The notes under the pieces were generated by a model. The model made no database searches, had not been told where the DNA came from, and saw only the letters and a list, made by a program, of their open reading frames with translations. This document shows positions 1 through 8,651 of a DNA stretch of 64,000 nucleotides, piece by piece. This DNA comes from Halalkalibacter krulwichiae (lineage in GTDB: Bacteria; Bacillota; Bacilli; Bacillales; Bacillaceae_D), in the NCBI RefSeq assembly GCF_002109385.1, contig NZ_CP020814.1, positions 2,069,501-2,133,500 on the forward strand, given 5' to 3'. The number at the start of each line of letters is the position of its first letter. Positions within the stretch are counted from its first letter, which is position 1. A program made the position numbers and the translations under genes.

Positions 1-497
1 AACATGTGATGCCGAGCTTTGCGTTTAAAATAACGGAAGCTGACAAACCAGGTGCACTTCTGGTTGATCAATTAGAAGAGCTAGGTATTATGCCTGGTCC
101 AATTTATAAAAGAATAAAAAATGGGGAAACAATTCAACTAGATAATGGACTCTCTATTAATGGGAACGATTTTATAAGTGCGAAAAAAAAAGGCCGGGTA
201 GTCATAATAGCTGGAGATACTAAACCGATTACTAAGATGAGAAAGTTCAGTGAAGGAGCTGACCTTTTAATTCATGAAGGAACTTTCCGACATGATAAGA
301 AAGGACATGCGGAACAATTTGGCCACTCAACTATTACGGATGTTGCTACTCTCGCTAAAGAATCAGAAGTTAAACAACTAATTATTACACATGTAAGTTC
401 ACGTTATGCTGGAGAAGAAAAATTGCTTCAACAAGATGCTGAAGAGATCTTTCCTAATTCATTAATTGCTTATGATTTAATGGTACATAAGATATGA
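1..497 (+). CDS. rnz: Ribonuclease Z, C-terminal part (cut by window edge)
   Basis: The reading frame is open to the left edge, so only about the last 165 residues are present; a full RNase Z has roughly 300. The fragment keeps the late motifs of this metallo-beta-lactamase-fold tRNA 3' endonuclease: the PGALL/GPIYKRIKNGE exosite-side segment, the metal-binding Asp in AGDT, the HEGTF block and the ITHVSSRY motif with its conserved His. RNase Z cleaves the 3' trailer from tRNA precursors that lack an encoded CCA. The assignment rests on these motifs; the N-terminal HxHxDH motif lies outside the window. Confidence 0.85.
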   Translation, partial: HVMPSFAFKITEADKPGALLVDQLEELGIMPGPIYKRIKNGETIQLDNGLSINGNDFISAKKKGRVVIIAGDTKPITKMRKFSEGADLLIHEGTFRHDKKGHAEQFGHSTITDVATLAKESEVKQLIITHVSSRYAGEEKLLQQDAEEIFPNSLIAYDLMVHKI

Positions 498-562
498 ATA
501 AGGCCTTTGCAAGATGTGCAAAGTAAGATTAGGACTTCACATCGATAGTAGGAGGAATGATC

Positions 563-823
563 ATGGCAGAACGCACTCATGTAGCGCAGTTTCTTGAACA
601 GGTAGAGATGACATTGCAAGGGGCACAAAAAGTATTTGATGATTCGCAACGTGTAGAAGCGGGTGATCCTGAAGAATATACATTTATGCAAAATCAGTTG
701 CAAGAAATGGATCAAGAACTTGAAACGTTACTTCATGCTGCAACACCTGAACAACGTGATGAGTTATACCGAGCGCAGATTCAAGTCCGTCAAATGCAAA
801 ATCATTATATTTTAAAGCGCTAA
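563..823 (+). CDS. Small conserved protein, DUF2524/YtzC-like
   Basis: An 86-residue, highly charged, probably helical protein with no signal peptide or membrane segment. GGAGG at 551-555 lies seven bases before the ATG at 563; the ATG at 557 is too close to it, so I chose 563. It resembles the DUF2524 (YtzC) family of Bacillus, which has no known function; this is recalled family knowledge. It stands alone between rnz and a strong terminator. Confidence 0.65.
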   Translation: MAERTHVAQFLEQVEMTLQGAQKVFDDSQRVEAGDPEEYTFMQNQLQEMDQELETLLHAATPEQRDELYRAQIQVRQMQNHYILKR

Positions 824-830
824 GTAATGG

Positions 831-869
831 AAGGTGATTGACAAGCACGCTTGTGAATCACCTTTTTTA
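831..869 (+). terminator. Rho-independent terminator after the DUF2524-like gene
   Basis: AAGGTGATT pairs with AATCACCTT, with an inner ACAAGC/GCTTGT extension, followed by a T run. Confidence 0.9.
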
Positions 870-945
870 CATGTAGTCGTTAGTAATTTTATGCAAACAT
901 CATTATTTTCTGTTAAAATAGAAAATGATGAAATGAGGGAGAGTA

Positions 946-1287
946 ATGGAGGAGATTTCAAGCAAAAAACTAGCTGAAAAATTAGCTGACAGAGACCCTA
1001 TCACTATTGTATTTGTGTATAGTCCATTGTGTGGGACATGTAAATTAGCAGAAAAAATGTTAAGGGTGGTTCAGTCTAGTTTTGATGCGTTGCCTATGTA
1101 TTCTCTAAATATTAATCATTCACCACTATTTGCACAACAATGGAAGGTTAAAAGCGTACCTTGCCTATTCATTTTTCAAAGAGGACTAGGGGTAGAACGT
1201 ATTTATGCTTTTCGATCAATTAGTTACGTGCATGAAATAGTCAAGCGATATGCGACAATTCTGAGTCTACAGGAAAAGAGCAAGTAA
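946..1287 (+). CDS. Thioredoxin-like protein (YusE-type)
   Basis: A 113-residue thioredoxin-fold protein with a CGTC redox motif (Cys29, Cys32) after a predicted beta strand and the conserved cis-Pro region KSVPCLFIF. Such proteins exchange dithiols in the cytoplasm. It resembles B. subtilis YusE/YtpP-type thioredoxins rather than TrxA, as it lacks the WCGPC form. It lies 16 bases before brxA, so the two are probably co-transcribed and share a thiol-stress role (inference). The ATG at 946 follows a GGGAGAG ribosome-binding site. Confidence 0.75.
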   Translation: MEEISSKKLAEKLADRDPITIVFVYSPLCGTCKLAEKMLRVVQSSFDALPMYSLNINHSPLFAQQWKVKSVPCLFIFQRGLGVERIYAFRSISYVHEIVKRYATILSLQEKSK

Positions 1288-1303
1288 GAAAGGGGAAATA
1301 ATT

Positions 1304-1741
1304 ATGTCAATGGCTTATGAAGAATATATGAGACAAGTTGTTTTGCCAATGAGAGCAGAACTAACAGAAAATGGCTTTAAGGAGCTAACTACCGCTGAGG
1401 AAGTCGATCAGTATATGAGGGCAGCAGAAGGAACGACTCTTGTTGTCATTAATTCCGTATGTGGCTGTGCGGCTGGGCTTGCCCGTCCGTCTGTTGTGAC
1501 ATCTTTGCAACATGACCAAACTCCAGACCACCTTGTGACGGTGTTTGCTGGTCAAGATAAGGAAGCGACCGCTCAAATGCGTTCTTATTTTTCAGATATC
1601 CCGCCATCTTCTCCATCAATGGCCTTGTTAAAAGGAAAAGAGGTTGTTCATTTTATTCCTAGAGAAGAGATTGAGGGCGCGACTCCGGAAAGTATTATTC
1701 GTAATTTAGCAATGGCTTATAATGAGCATTGTACTAAATAA
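1304..1741 (+). CDS. brxA: Bacilliredoxin BrxA (YphP)
   Basis: A 145-residue protein starting MSMAYEEYMRQ with a CGC motif (Cys53, Cys55) in NSVCGCAAGLARP, followed by TVFAGQDKEAT and PPSSPSMALLKGKEVVHF. These match the BrxA/BrxB (DUF1094) family; the N-terminus and MALLKGKEVVHF favour BrxA over BrxB. Bacilliredoxins remove bacillithiol from S-bacillithiolated proteins after oxidative stress. GGGG before the ATG supports this start. Its nearness to a ypgR-type gene fits the yphP-ypgR neighbourhood of B. subtilis. Confidence 0.93.
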   Translation: MSMAYEEYMRQVVLPMRAELTENGFKELTTAEEVDQYMRAAEGTTLVVINSVCGCAAGLARPSVVTSLQHDQTPDHLVTVFAGQDKEATAQMRSYFSDIPPSSPSMALLKGKEVVHFIPREEIEGATPESIIRNLAMAYNEHCTK

Positions 1742-1743
1742 TG

Positions 1744-1783
1744 CAAAAAAAGGTGACTCTACTTATTGAGAGTCACCTTTTTA
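1744..1783 (+). terminator. Rho-independent terminator after brxA
   Basis: AGGTGACTCT pairs with AGAGTCACCT; A run before and T run after. It rules out starting the next gene at 1766, which lies inside the hairpin. Confidence 0.92.
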
Positions 1784-1813
1784 AGTAAGTACCAGTTGAT
1801 AAGGATGATGAAT

Positions 1814-2239
1814 ATGATTAAAGCACCAAATTTCACATTGGCTTCTGTAGATGCTAAGACTAACTGGTCATTAGATGATGCCTCTAAAAAAGTTACAATG
1901 CTCACTTTTTGGACTTCTTGGTGTCCTGATTCACAAAAAGACTTAGTAGCAAAACAAGCCTTATTCGAATCAATGGCAACTAGTAATGAATTGGAAATGA
2001 TTATGATTCATGTGACGGGAAGAGATCCCGGTATCCATCTTACTGAATTTCTAAAGAAACAGCGTTTCACATTCCCAGTTTATCAAGATGAAGGAACTAA
2101 AGTTTATGATCTATATCGTTGTATGGGTGTACCAACAACTGTTCTAATCAATAAGGACAAAGAAATTGCTTTTGTATATCATGATAAAGCAACGATCATG
2201 GATATCATGAAAGGTGTCTCTAACCTTATTATTAGTTAA
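1814..2239 (+). CDS. Thioredoxin-fold protein with single active-site Cys (TlpA/ResA-like)
   Basis: About 141 residues with a TlpA/ResA-type fold: APNFTLASVD at the N-terminus, TFWTSWCPDS at the active site and the cis-Pro segment GVPTTVLI. Cys37 is followed by P-D-S, so the second active-site Cys of the CxxC motif is replaced by Ser. No signal peptide or lipobox is seen, so it is likely cytoplasmic. AAGG at 1801-1804 lies nine bases before the ATG at 1814; ATGs at 1805 and 1808 are also in frame. Its stop overlaps the stop of the convergent phosphoesterase gene. A monothiol role is inferred. Confidence 0.65.
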   Translation: MIKAPNFTLASVDAKTNWSLDDASKKVTMLTFWTSWCPDSQKDLVAKQALFESMATSNELEMIMIHVTGRDPGIHLTEFLKKQRFTFPVYQDEGTKVYDLYRCMGVPTTVLINKDKEIAFVYHDKATIMDIMKGVSNLIIS

Positions 2240-2958
2240 GGTCTAACGCCATAGAAAATGACTCTTCCCATCGTTTCAATATTTGGATAACCGCCTTGTT
2301 TATAGATTTCAACAACATGCTCTCGGTTATATGGAATACGATTAAGGTGGAGACGGTGTCTGCCCTCTTCAATATCTGCGATTACATAAGAAGCTAGAGG
2401 GTGTCCATCAAATGGCATTCCTACACTCCCAGTATTCACAACATTTTTGCCGTGCATGGACCTTATAAAAGGATTGTGGATATGTCCATAAACGTACAGG
2501 TCAGCTTCATCTCGTTGCATTAATGTATTTTCAATTTTAGTCGTATTATCAGGTAATACGACATCAAACAAACTGTCTGGTGTCGCGTGGAAGGCGTGAA
2601 CGATTGAATCTAGTCCATCTTCGAGAATTAATTCAGTCGGTAAATTTGCTAAGTAATCTAAATCGTCTTGATTAAGTCGTTGGAGTGTCCAATCACGCTC
2701 TTGGTTCATAATGGCAAGTGCGTTATCAGGTACTTCACCTTCCTTAATTCCACGGACTAGCCACTCGTCAGCATTCCCTTTTATTACTTCCGCATCTAGA
2801 CTACGGACAATATCTAGAACACGCTTAGGTTCAGGTCCTCGGAAACATAAGTCACCTAGAAAGCAAATCTTATCTACTTGTTGTGATCGAACGTCGCTCA
2901 ATACAGCTTCTAAGGCTGTTGCATTTCCATGAATATCAGATAAAAAAGCTATTCTCAT
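2236..2958 (-). CDS. Metallophosphoesterase family protein
   Basis: About 240 residues with the calcineurin-like motif series DxHGN (residues about 6-10), GDLCFRGP, GNADE, and YGHIHNP near residue 170, which bind two metal ions. This YfcE/serine-phosphatase-like group hydrolyses phosphodiesters or phosphoproteins; the substrate is unknown. GGGAGG lies eight bases before the ATG at 2958; the longer frame to 2997 has no ribosome-binding site. It is a single gene convergent with the TlpA-like gene. Confidence 0.8.
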   Translation of the reverse strand: MRIAFLSDIHGNATALEAVLSDVRSQQVDKICFLGDLCFRGPEPKRVLDIVRSLDAEVIKGNADEWLVRGIKEGEVPDNALAIMNQERDWTLQRLNQDDLDYLANLPTELILEDGLDSIVHAFHATPDSLFDVVLPDNTTKIENTLMQRDEADLYVYGHIHNPFIRSMHGKNVVNTGSVGMPFDGHPLASYVIADIEEGRHRLHLNRIPYNREHVVEIYKQGGYPNIETMGRVIFYGVRP

Positions 2959-3124
2959 TTTAAAAAACCTCCCTTTTCTATCTATTATAACAGACAAGCT
3001 CTATTTTTTGATGGAATTGCTTTACATTTCCTATTTTTGTTTAACTCGGTTAACCCGTGTTATTGGCACGTTTTTTTCAGCTGTGATAAGATCATGTAGA
3101 AGATCACTGATAGGAGGATTATCT

Positions 3125-4252
3125 ATGTATATAAAATCAATTGAACCCACTCCAAGTCCAAATACAATGAAATTAACATTGAGTGAAAGCCTTGGAGAAA
3201 GTGCAAGAAATAGTTATACAATTAAAAATAAAAATGAAGCACCAGCTTACATACAGCAATTATTTGAGATTGAAGGTGTTAAAGGGGTCTATCATGTTGC
3301 AGACTTTATTGCGATAGACAGACATCCCAAAATTGACTGGAAAGCCATTCTCCCTCAGGTTCGATCTGTGTTTGGTGAGGATGTTTCCGACCAATCAAAT
3401 CAAGATCAAGTGAACGATCATTTTGGGGAAGTTAATGTTTCTGTGCAAATGTTTAAAGGGATCCCTATGCAAATTAAATTAACTGATGGGGAACAAGATA
3501 AAAGAGAAGGGTTGCCTGAGCGGTTCATTCAAGCAGTTTCAAAGGCTCAGAAACCAGAAGACAATGTTGTAATTGCTAGAAAATGGGTGGATAAAGGTAT
3601 TCGTTATGGTGAATTGGATGATATAGCGAAAGAAGTTTCTGATGAATTGTCAGCGGCATATTCTCAAGAACGTTTAGATAATTTAGTTGCAATGGCAAAT
3701 GGGTCTGAGGAAATTCAAGAAGCTCAAAGAGAAAGGTTCATAGAAGTAACTGTAGAGATGTTAGATAAAGAAGATTGGCGTGATCGATATGCTGTTTTGG
3801 AGAGAATGGATCCAAAAGAAAAAGACATTCCAGTACTTGAAAAAGCGTTGCAAGATGAAAAAGCTTCTATACGTCGCTTAGCAACTGTATATTTTGGCAT
3901 GATTGAAACGGAAGCAGTATTACCCTACTTATATAAAGCATTAAAGGATCCTTCTGTAACAGTAAGAAGAACAGCGGGTGACTGTTTGTCAGATCTAGGG
4001 AATGAGGATGCTATTCCGGCAATGATTGAAGCGTTAAAGGATAAGAACAAGTTAGTTCGTTGGCGTGCAGCGATGTTTTTATATGAGGTGGGCGATCAAC
4101 GTGCAATAGAACCTTTGAAGGCTGCTCAAAATGATTCTGAATTTGAGGTAGCTCTGCAAGTGAAAATGGCTCTTGCAAGGATTGAGGGTGGAGAAGAAGC
4201 GAAGGGATCGGTCTGGAAACAAATGACTGAATCTCGAAAAACAAATGAATAG
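3125..4252 (+). CDS. HEAT-repeat protein, conserved virulence factor C family (YpgR-like)
   Basis: A 375-residue protein. The first 90 or so residues look like an Nfu/NifU N-terminal scaffold domain (EPTPSPNTMKL, FEIEGVKGVYHVADF). The C-terminal half holds HEAT-like repeats of about 30 residues (DPSVTVRRTAGDCLSDLG, DKNKLVRWRAAMFLYEVG). This architecture is that of conserved virulence factor C of staphylococci and YpgR of B. subtilis; the exact biochemical role is unknown. GGAGG before the ATG at 3125 sets the start. It is followed after ten bases by a small gene that may be co-expressed. Confidence 0.8.
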   Translation: MYIKSIEPTPSPNTMKLTLSESLGESARNSYTIKNKNEAPAYIQQLFEIEGVKGVYHVADFIAIDRHPKIDWKAILPQVRSVFGEDVSDQSNQDQVNDHFGEVNVSVQMFKGIPMQIKLTDGEQDKREGLPERFIQAVSKAQKPEDNVVIARKWVDKGIRYGELDDIAKEVSDELSAAYSQERLDNLVAMANGSEEIQEAQRERFIEVTVEMLDKEDWRDRYAVLERMDPKEKDIPVLEKALQDEKASIRRLATVYFGMIETEAVLPYLYKALKDPSVTVRRTAGDCLSDLGNEDAIPAMIEALKDKNKLVRWRAAMFLYEVGDQRAIEPLKAAQNDSEFEVALQVKMALARIEGGEEAKGSVWKQMTESRKTNE

Positions 4253-4262
4253 AGGTGTTCAA

Positions 4263-4481
4263 ATGAACAGAGAAGAAGTTGTAGCTAAACTGAAGCAATC
4301 TGAAATGGAAGATCTGTTGGAATTAATTGAAGATGCTGAAAATGGTTATTTAGAAGAGTTGGAGTTAGTTGAATCGGTTGGTCTTGTTTATGATAAAGAA
4401 TTAAATGAATCTCTTATTAAACTTCTTAAAGGTTTAGGTGTCTCAATTATCTATGTAACAGATGAGGAAGAAAGCTCCTAA
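4263..4481 (+). CDS. Small acidic protein, weakly like sigma-70 region 1.1
   Basis: A 72-residue, Glu-rich protein with no membrane segment. GAGGTG at the end of the upstream gene lies about seven bases before the ATG at 4263. I do not recognise the family with confidence. The second half (a YLEELELVESVGL helix, then a helix ending LGVSIIYVTDEEE) resembles the shape of primary sigma factor region 1.1, where a three-helix domain ends in an acidic linker. That likeness is only visual. It lies 20 bases before ydbS. Confidence 0.55.
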   Translation: MNREEVVAKLKQSEMEDLLELIEDAENGYLEELELVESVGLVYDKELNESLIKLLKGLGVSIIYVTDEEESS

Positions 4482-4501
4482 CATATAGAGGAGGTTTTAC
4501 A

Positions 4502-4978
4502 GTGCGAGTTGAACCCTCTCAAGTCTTACCGAGAAAAGCCTTGCCGCTTTGGAGGTGGCAAGCATTTTTTGAAAGTCTTTTCGTGGCGATTTTCCCGCTT
4601 GTATATGGAATATTATTGTACTTCTTTGAGATGCCTTTTTGGATTCTATGGTTGCTTATTGCTAGTTATATTGGGTACGCAAGTGTCACCGTGTTAGTGT
4701 TGCCCCCTATTAAATGGAGGCGTTGGCATTACGATGTCTATTCTAATGAGATTGACCTTAAACGGGGAGTTTTTATCGTAAAAAGAACACTAATCCCAAT
4801 GGCTAGGGTGCAGCATGTTGATACGGAACAAGGACCGTTAGCCAGAAAGTACAACTTAGCAACAGTTTCGATCTCAACTGCCGCTACCGTTCATCATATT
4901 CCTTCGTTGACGATGGAAGTAGCGGATGAACTAAGAGATCGGATAGCTGAATTAGCAGCGGTGGCAGAAGATGAATGA
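4502..4978 (+). CDS. ydbS: PH-domain membrane protein YdbS
   Basis: A 158-residue protein with two N-terminal transmembrane helices (about residues 22-62) and a bacterial PH domain (bPH2), including RGVFIVKRTLIPMARVQHVDTEQGPLxRK. The GTG at 4502 follows GAGGAGG by eight bases. It overlaps the next gene by eight bases, the usual ydbS-ydbT arrangement. In B. subtilis this pair is in the sigma-W regulon and gives resistance to some membrane-active bacteriocins; that role here is inferred from homology. Confidence 0.85.
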   Translation: MRVEPSQVLPRKALPLWRWQAFFESLFVAIFPLVYGILLYFFEMPFWILWLLIASYIGYASVTVLVLPPIKWRRWHYDVYSNEIDLKRGVFIVKRTLIPMARVQHVDTEQGPLARKYNLATVSISTAATVHHIPSLTMEVADELRDRIAELAAVAEDE

Positions 4979-6479
4979 ACTCCATAGGTTACACATTGCT
5001 GCTATTTTTGTCTCTTTTTTAACTGCTCTAAGAAGTTTTCTAATCCCTCTTGTACTAAGTTTCTTTCTAGGTAATACAAATGAACCTGCAGGTTTATTTC
5101 GCTTTGAGTACATATGGATGGCGATATTAACCTTTGTTTTTATTCAAGGAATAGGTCATTGGTTAACATTTCGATTTCGCATCTCGGAAGGTGAGCTCTA
5201 TATACAAAGAGGCATTTTCATAAAAAAGAAGCGCTATATTCAGCAACAGAAAGTGCAAAGCATTGATATCACAGCTGGTTTCTTTCAACGCCTTTTTGGT
5301 TTAGTCAAATTAAGAATTGAAACAGCCGGAGGAGGAGCAGAGCCCGAAGTTAATTTAATTGCTATCTCTAGAGAGAATGCTGAAAATATTCGTTCCTTAT
5401 TACTTAAGAAACATAGAAATACAATGGAATATGAGAAAGAGGGTAGCGAGGAACAAATAAATAACACAAAAGAAGAAACTTCATTTACATGGTTATTATC
5501 AAGACGTCATCTATTGATCGCAGCGCTGACCTCGAGTGGAATTGGGCTTGCGATTTCAGCTGTTGCTGCACTTTTTAGTCAAGTTGAACAGTTTTTACCT
5601 GAATCAATTTATGATTTAATTTTTGGTTTCTTAGGTCAATCAGGGTTCTTTTTAATTGTAACTCTGTTGTTCACCGTTGTCCTACTATCTTGGTGCATTT
5701 CATTTGTTGGAACATTGTTAAAATATGGTGGGTTTAAAATTGAAAAACATGGAGAAGAGCTTGTAATCTCAAGAGGCTTAATTGAGAAGCGGCAATTAAC
5801 GATTCATACGAATAGAGTCACCGCTGTCAGAATTGTAAGGAACATTTTTAGGCAACCGTTTGGTTTTTCTGCAATATATGTTGAAAGTGCAGGCGGTGGT
5901 ACAAATGAAGAGCAATTATCTACAGTATTATTACCAATCGTTAGGCACTCTGACATAAAAACAATTTTAAATGAGTTATTGCCGTCATATGCTGTTAGTT
6001 ACTCTTTACACTCTGTACCTAAGAGATCGCGTCTGCGTTTTATAATTAGAAATATAGTAACTCCGCTACTTTTCATTATTGTTATTGGGTATTTTTTTAA
6101 TCCAGTTGCTTATTATGGGTTTAGTTTCATCTTTATTTTTATTGTTTTTGGCTACTTACAATATAAAGATGCTGGTGCTGGTTATAGTGAGCGTTTACTC
6201 ATTTTGCGTCATCGTAAGATAAGTCAAACGACTGTTATTTCTGAATTAAGAAAAGTTCAAGCGGTAGAGACTAGGACTTCTTTCTTTCAAGAGAAGAGGA
6301 GTTTGACGAGCTTTCGTTTTTCAATTTTATCAAGTGTAATCGGAAAATCTTTTACCGTTTTTGACCTTGATCAGACATATGCTAATAAGATTCTTGAGTG
6401 GTATTCCAAAAATAAGAAAGAGTATGTCCCAATAGAAGAGGACAATAGTTTGAAAATCAATAGGAAGAAAGGCTACTGA
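4971..6479 (+). CDS. ydbT: PH-domain membrane protein YdbT
   Basis: A 502-residue membrane protein with an N-terminal pair of helices, a bPH2 domain (QRGIFIKKKRYIQQQKVQSIDITAG), a second helix pair near residues 180-245, a second bPH2 domain (SRGLIEKRQLTIHTNRVTAV), a third hydrophobic pair and a last PH-like domain. This repeated layout is typical of YdbT. It is translationally coupled to ydbS by overlap, and the two probably act as one envelope-protection complex. Confidence 0.85.
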   Translation: MNELHRLHIAAIFVSFLTALRSFLIPLVLSFFLGNTNEPAGLFRFEYIWMAILTFVFIQGIGHWLTFRFRISEGELYIQRGIFIKKKRYIQQQKVQSIDITAGFFQRLFGLVKLRIETAGGGAEPEVNLIAISRENAENIRSLLLKKHRNTMEYEKEGSEEQINNTKEETSFTWLLSRRHLLIAALTSSGIGLAISAVAALFSQVEQFLPESIYDLIFGFLGQSGFFLIVTLLFTVVLLSWCISFVGTLLKYGGFKIEKHGEELVISRGLIEKRQLTIHTNRVTAVRIVRNIFRQPFGFSAIYVESAGGGTNEEQLSTVLLPIVRHSDIKTILNELLPSYAVSYSLHSVPKRSRLRFIIRNIVTPLLFIIVIGYFFNPVAYYGFSFIFIFIVFGYLQYKDAGAGYSERLLILRHRKISQTTVISELRKVQAVETRTSFFQEKRSLTSFRFSILSSVIGKSFTVFDLDQTYANKILEWYSKNKKEYVPIEEDNSLKINRKKGY

Positions 6480-6500
6480 TCTGAAATCAGTAGCCTTTCT
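6468..6500. terminator. Bidirectional terminator between ydbT and the DUF2777-like gene
   Basis: AAAGGCTACTGAT pairs perfectly with ATCAGTAGCCTTT. It overlaps the ydbT stop and serves the convergent gene on the other strand. Confidence 0.85.
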
Positions 6501-6521
6501 TATAACATTAAAGATTTCTTT

Positions 6522-7508
6522 TTAAAGTGAGTACTCATTTGAGTAAGTAACAATAGAACGTTTGCCTTTGTCTGACGTAAATTCAAAACGATCATAGACT
6601 CGATCGCTTTTATAATTACGTAGCTCTCGCTCATAGTGATGTTGCACAATAACAAGTTCGTCATTTCCTTTATATGTTAAAAAGTTTACACCCTTAAAAG
6701 AAGTCTTTTTATCAGTAGACAGTAATTGAGTAAGAAGTGAATTGTGACACTCTAGTAAGTCTTTATGTGTTAATTGATAATGGGCTAGGTTCTTCTCTAA
6801 TGATAGTAATGCTGTAGGCTCTAGCTCATTTTGAAGAATCATATAAGGATCAAATTGCTCTTTTGATATTGAAAATGTAGAACCTTCTTTTGGGTTGTAT
6901 CGTTCTCCGCTTTCGGATATAAATGTCCCGTTTTCCTCGTATTTCCCTCTGACACTTTGATCTTTGTATGTCCAAGTGAATGTAAACGGACAGTCCTTTA
7001 GATCAAGACGCTCTTCATTTTCATCAATCAAAATATAGCAATCTCCATCATGATGGAATGTATAGTTTATTACGTCATCTATTTGATTGTCGTAAAGCTC
7101 TAAATCGGCCTTACTTACATCAATTCCTTGTTGCCTTAAGAAGCTCATAATTGCTTGTTGTTTAGCATCATATGTCTCTACGTCTTGTTGCAAACTTTTC
7201 GAACGAGTTTGAGCAGCTAGTACGATACTTTGTTCAAAAGTAGGTGAGATACCTTCTTCTGGGTAAGGTGATAGTTTAACTCCTGTACATTCTATTACTT
7301 GCATATGCTTATACTTAAGATCTGGTAGTTGGTTAGTTAAAGGATTAAAAGTTGGCAAATCTAGTACAACTAGAATTTGGACAACGCCTTTCCATGGTTT
7401 ACGAGCCTCAGTTCTGATTTCTTTTAATATTCCTGCATAGACGCCCGCATCCCCATCATTTATTTTTACCATTTTCCCAATATGTTTTTGTGCTTTATTC
7501 CGGTCCAT
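6522..7508 (-). CDS. Uncharacterised protein, probably DUF2777 family
   Basis: A 328-residue soluble protein with no signal or membrane segment. The first 70 residues look like a small beta-barrel (VKINDGDAGVYAGILKEI, VVLDLP), followed by a helical stretch and a Glu/Asp-rich C-terminal half with many beta strands. It resembles the DUF2777 family found only in Bacillaceae; the function is unknown. The gene stands alone with terminators on both sides. Confidence 0.5.
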   Translation of the reverse strand: MDRNKAQKHIGKMVKINDGDAGVYAGILKEIRTEARKPWKGVVQILVVLDLPTFNPLTNQLPDLKYKHMQVIECTGVKLSPYPEEGISPTFEQSIVLAAQTRSKSLQQDVETYDAKQQAIMSFLRQQGIDVSKADLELYDNQIDDVINYTFHHDGDCYILIDENEERLDLKDCPFTFTWTYKDQSVRGKYEENGTFISESGERYNPKEGSTFSISKEQFDPYMILQNELEPTALLSLEKNLAHYQLTHKDLLECHNSLLTQLLSTDKKTSFKGVNFLTYKGNDELVIVQHHYERELRNYKSDRVYDRFEFTSDKGKRSIVTYSNEYSL

Positions 7509-7592
7509 AAAACCCTCACTTTTGACAACTTCTTGAAGACACCTGCTAGTATATTAATTATAGTTGTGAATGAATTCGTAAAGCAAGTGCCA

Positions 7593-8552
7593 TCATAATT
7601 TACTAGAGAAGTCTTTTCGTTGTTTTGTAAAATAATCTATGATCCCCATCGAGCAAATTTCAAGATCTAATGCTAGTTGTTCATATACGAGATGGTCTCT
7701 AGGAACATTTAGTTCGTCTAAGTACTCTGTAATAGTTGTGAGTAATCTTTTTTGAAGATCGAGATAAGAGCCGCCCTGATCAAAAACTTCTTTACCAGTT
7801 GATACGAACACTTCTAAAAATTCAGATAGCTGATTATACACTTTAACTGGCTCATGAGAGGCACTAAAATGTCCAAAATAAATCGTTTCGACATTAAGCG
7901 CTTGTATTCGCTTGAGTGAAAGTTTCGTGGCATCAGGATTAAATTGACTAGGTGATGTGGAAGGTAGAACAAAATGAATACCTTCTTTTGCTAAACTCTC
8001 ATAACGAACTCCAAGAGTATCTCCTGTGAAAATACCGTTTGAAATTGGGTCATATATACTAAAGTGATGAGCAGCATGTCCTGGTGTATCATAAAAAGTA
8101 AGTTCACAATTAGGTCCAATTTTTAACGTTTCTTGGTCTTTCTTAATGATAACTAAATCTTCTTGGACTGGTACGATAGGGTTAAAAAGTTGATCAAATT
8201 GTTCCCCATAAACAGCTTTGGCGCCGGCAATTAATCGTGAAGGATCAATCATATGGCGCGCTCCTTTTGGGTGGACAACAAGCTTGGCATTTGGACATTG
8301 GCTCAGAAGAAGGCCAGCACCGCCTGCGTGGTCAAGGTGTATATGTGTGACAATTATATATTCAACCTCATTAAGGTCTATCCCAAGTTCTTTAAGACCT
8401 TTAGTGACATGGGAAACAGAGGGGCTTGGACCGCTTTCGATTAAAGTGATTTTCTGCTCTCTCAAAACGTATGTTCCAGTTCGTTCTTTAAGACCTAGAT
8501 CAAATCCATCAATAAGTGCCAACCTTGAAGAAAATTCGGTTATTGTAGACAT
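7593..8552 (-). CDS. MBL-fold metallo-hydrolase
   Basis: About 319 residues with the metallo-beta-lactamase core: THIHLDHAGG (metal ligands), a His in DTPGHAAHHF, the Asp in FTGDTLG and a C-terminal FGHFSAS. It resembles the glyoxalase II-like/hydrolase group; the substrate is unknown. AAGGGG lies eight bases before the ATG at 8552, so the longer frame to 8597 is not used. No operon partner is evident. Confidence 0.8.
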   Translation of the reverse strand: MSTITEFSSRLALIDGFDLGLKERTGTYVLREQKITLIESGPSPSVSHVTKGLKELGIDLNEVEYIIVTHIHLDHAGGAGLLLSQCPNAKLVVHPKGARHMIDPSRLIAGAKAVYGEQFDQLFNPIVPVQEDLVIIKKDQETLKIGPNCELTFYDTPGHAAHHFSIYDPISNGIFTGDTLGVRYESLAKEGIHFVLPSTSPSQFNPDATKLSLKRIQALNVETIYFGHFSASHEPVKVYNQLSEFLEVFVSTGKEVFDQGGSYLDLQKRLLTTITEYLDELNVPRDHLVYEQLALDLEICSMGIIDYFTKQRKDFSSKL

Positions 8553-8651
8553 AAGTAAAAACCCCTTTATGAAAGTGTTTACAACTAGTGTAAGCATAAA
8601 GGGGGGAGTGACAAGGAAAATTTTAGAAAGAATACAATTGTCTTTGCTTTA

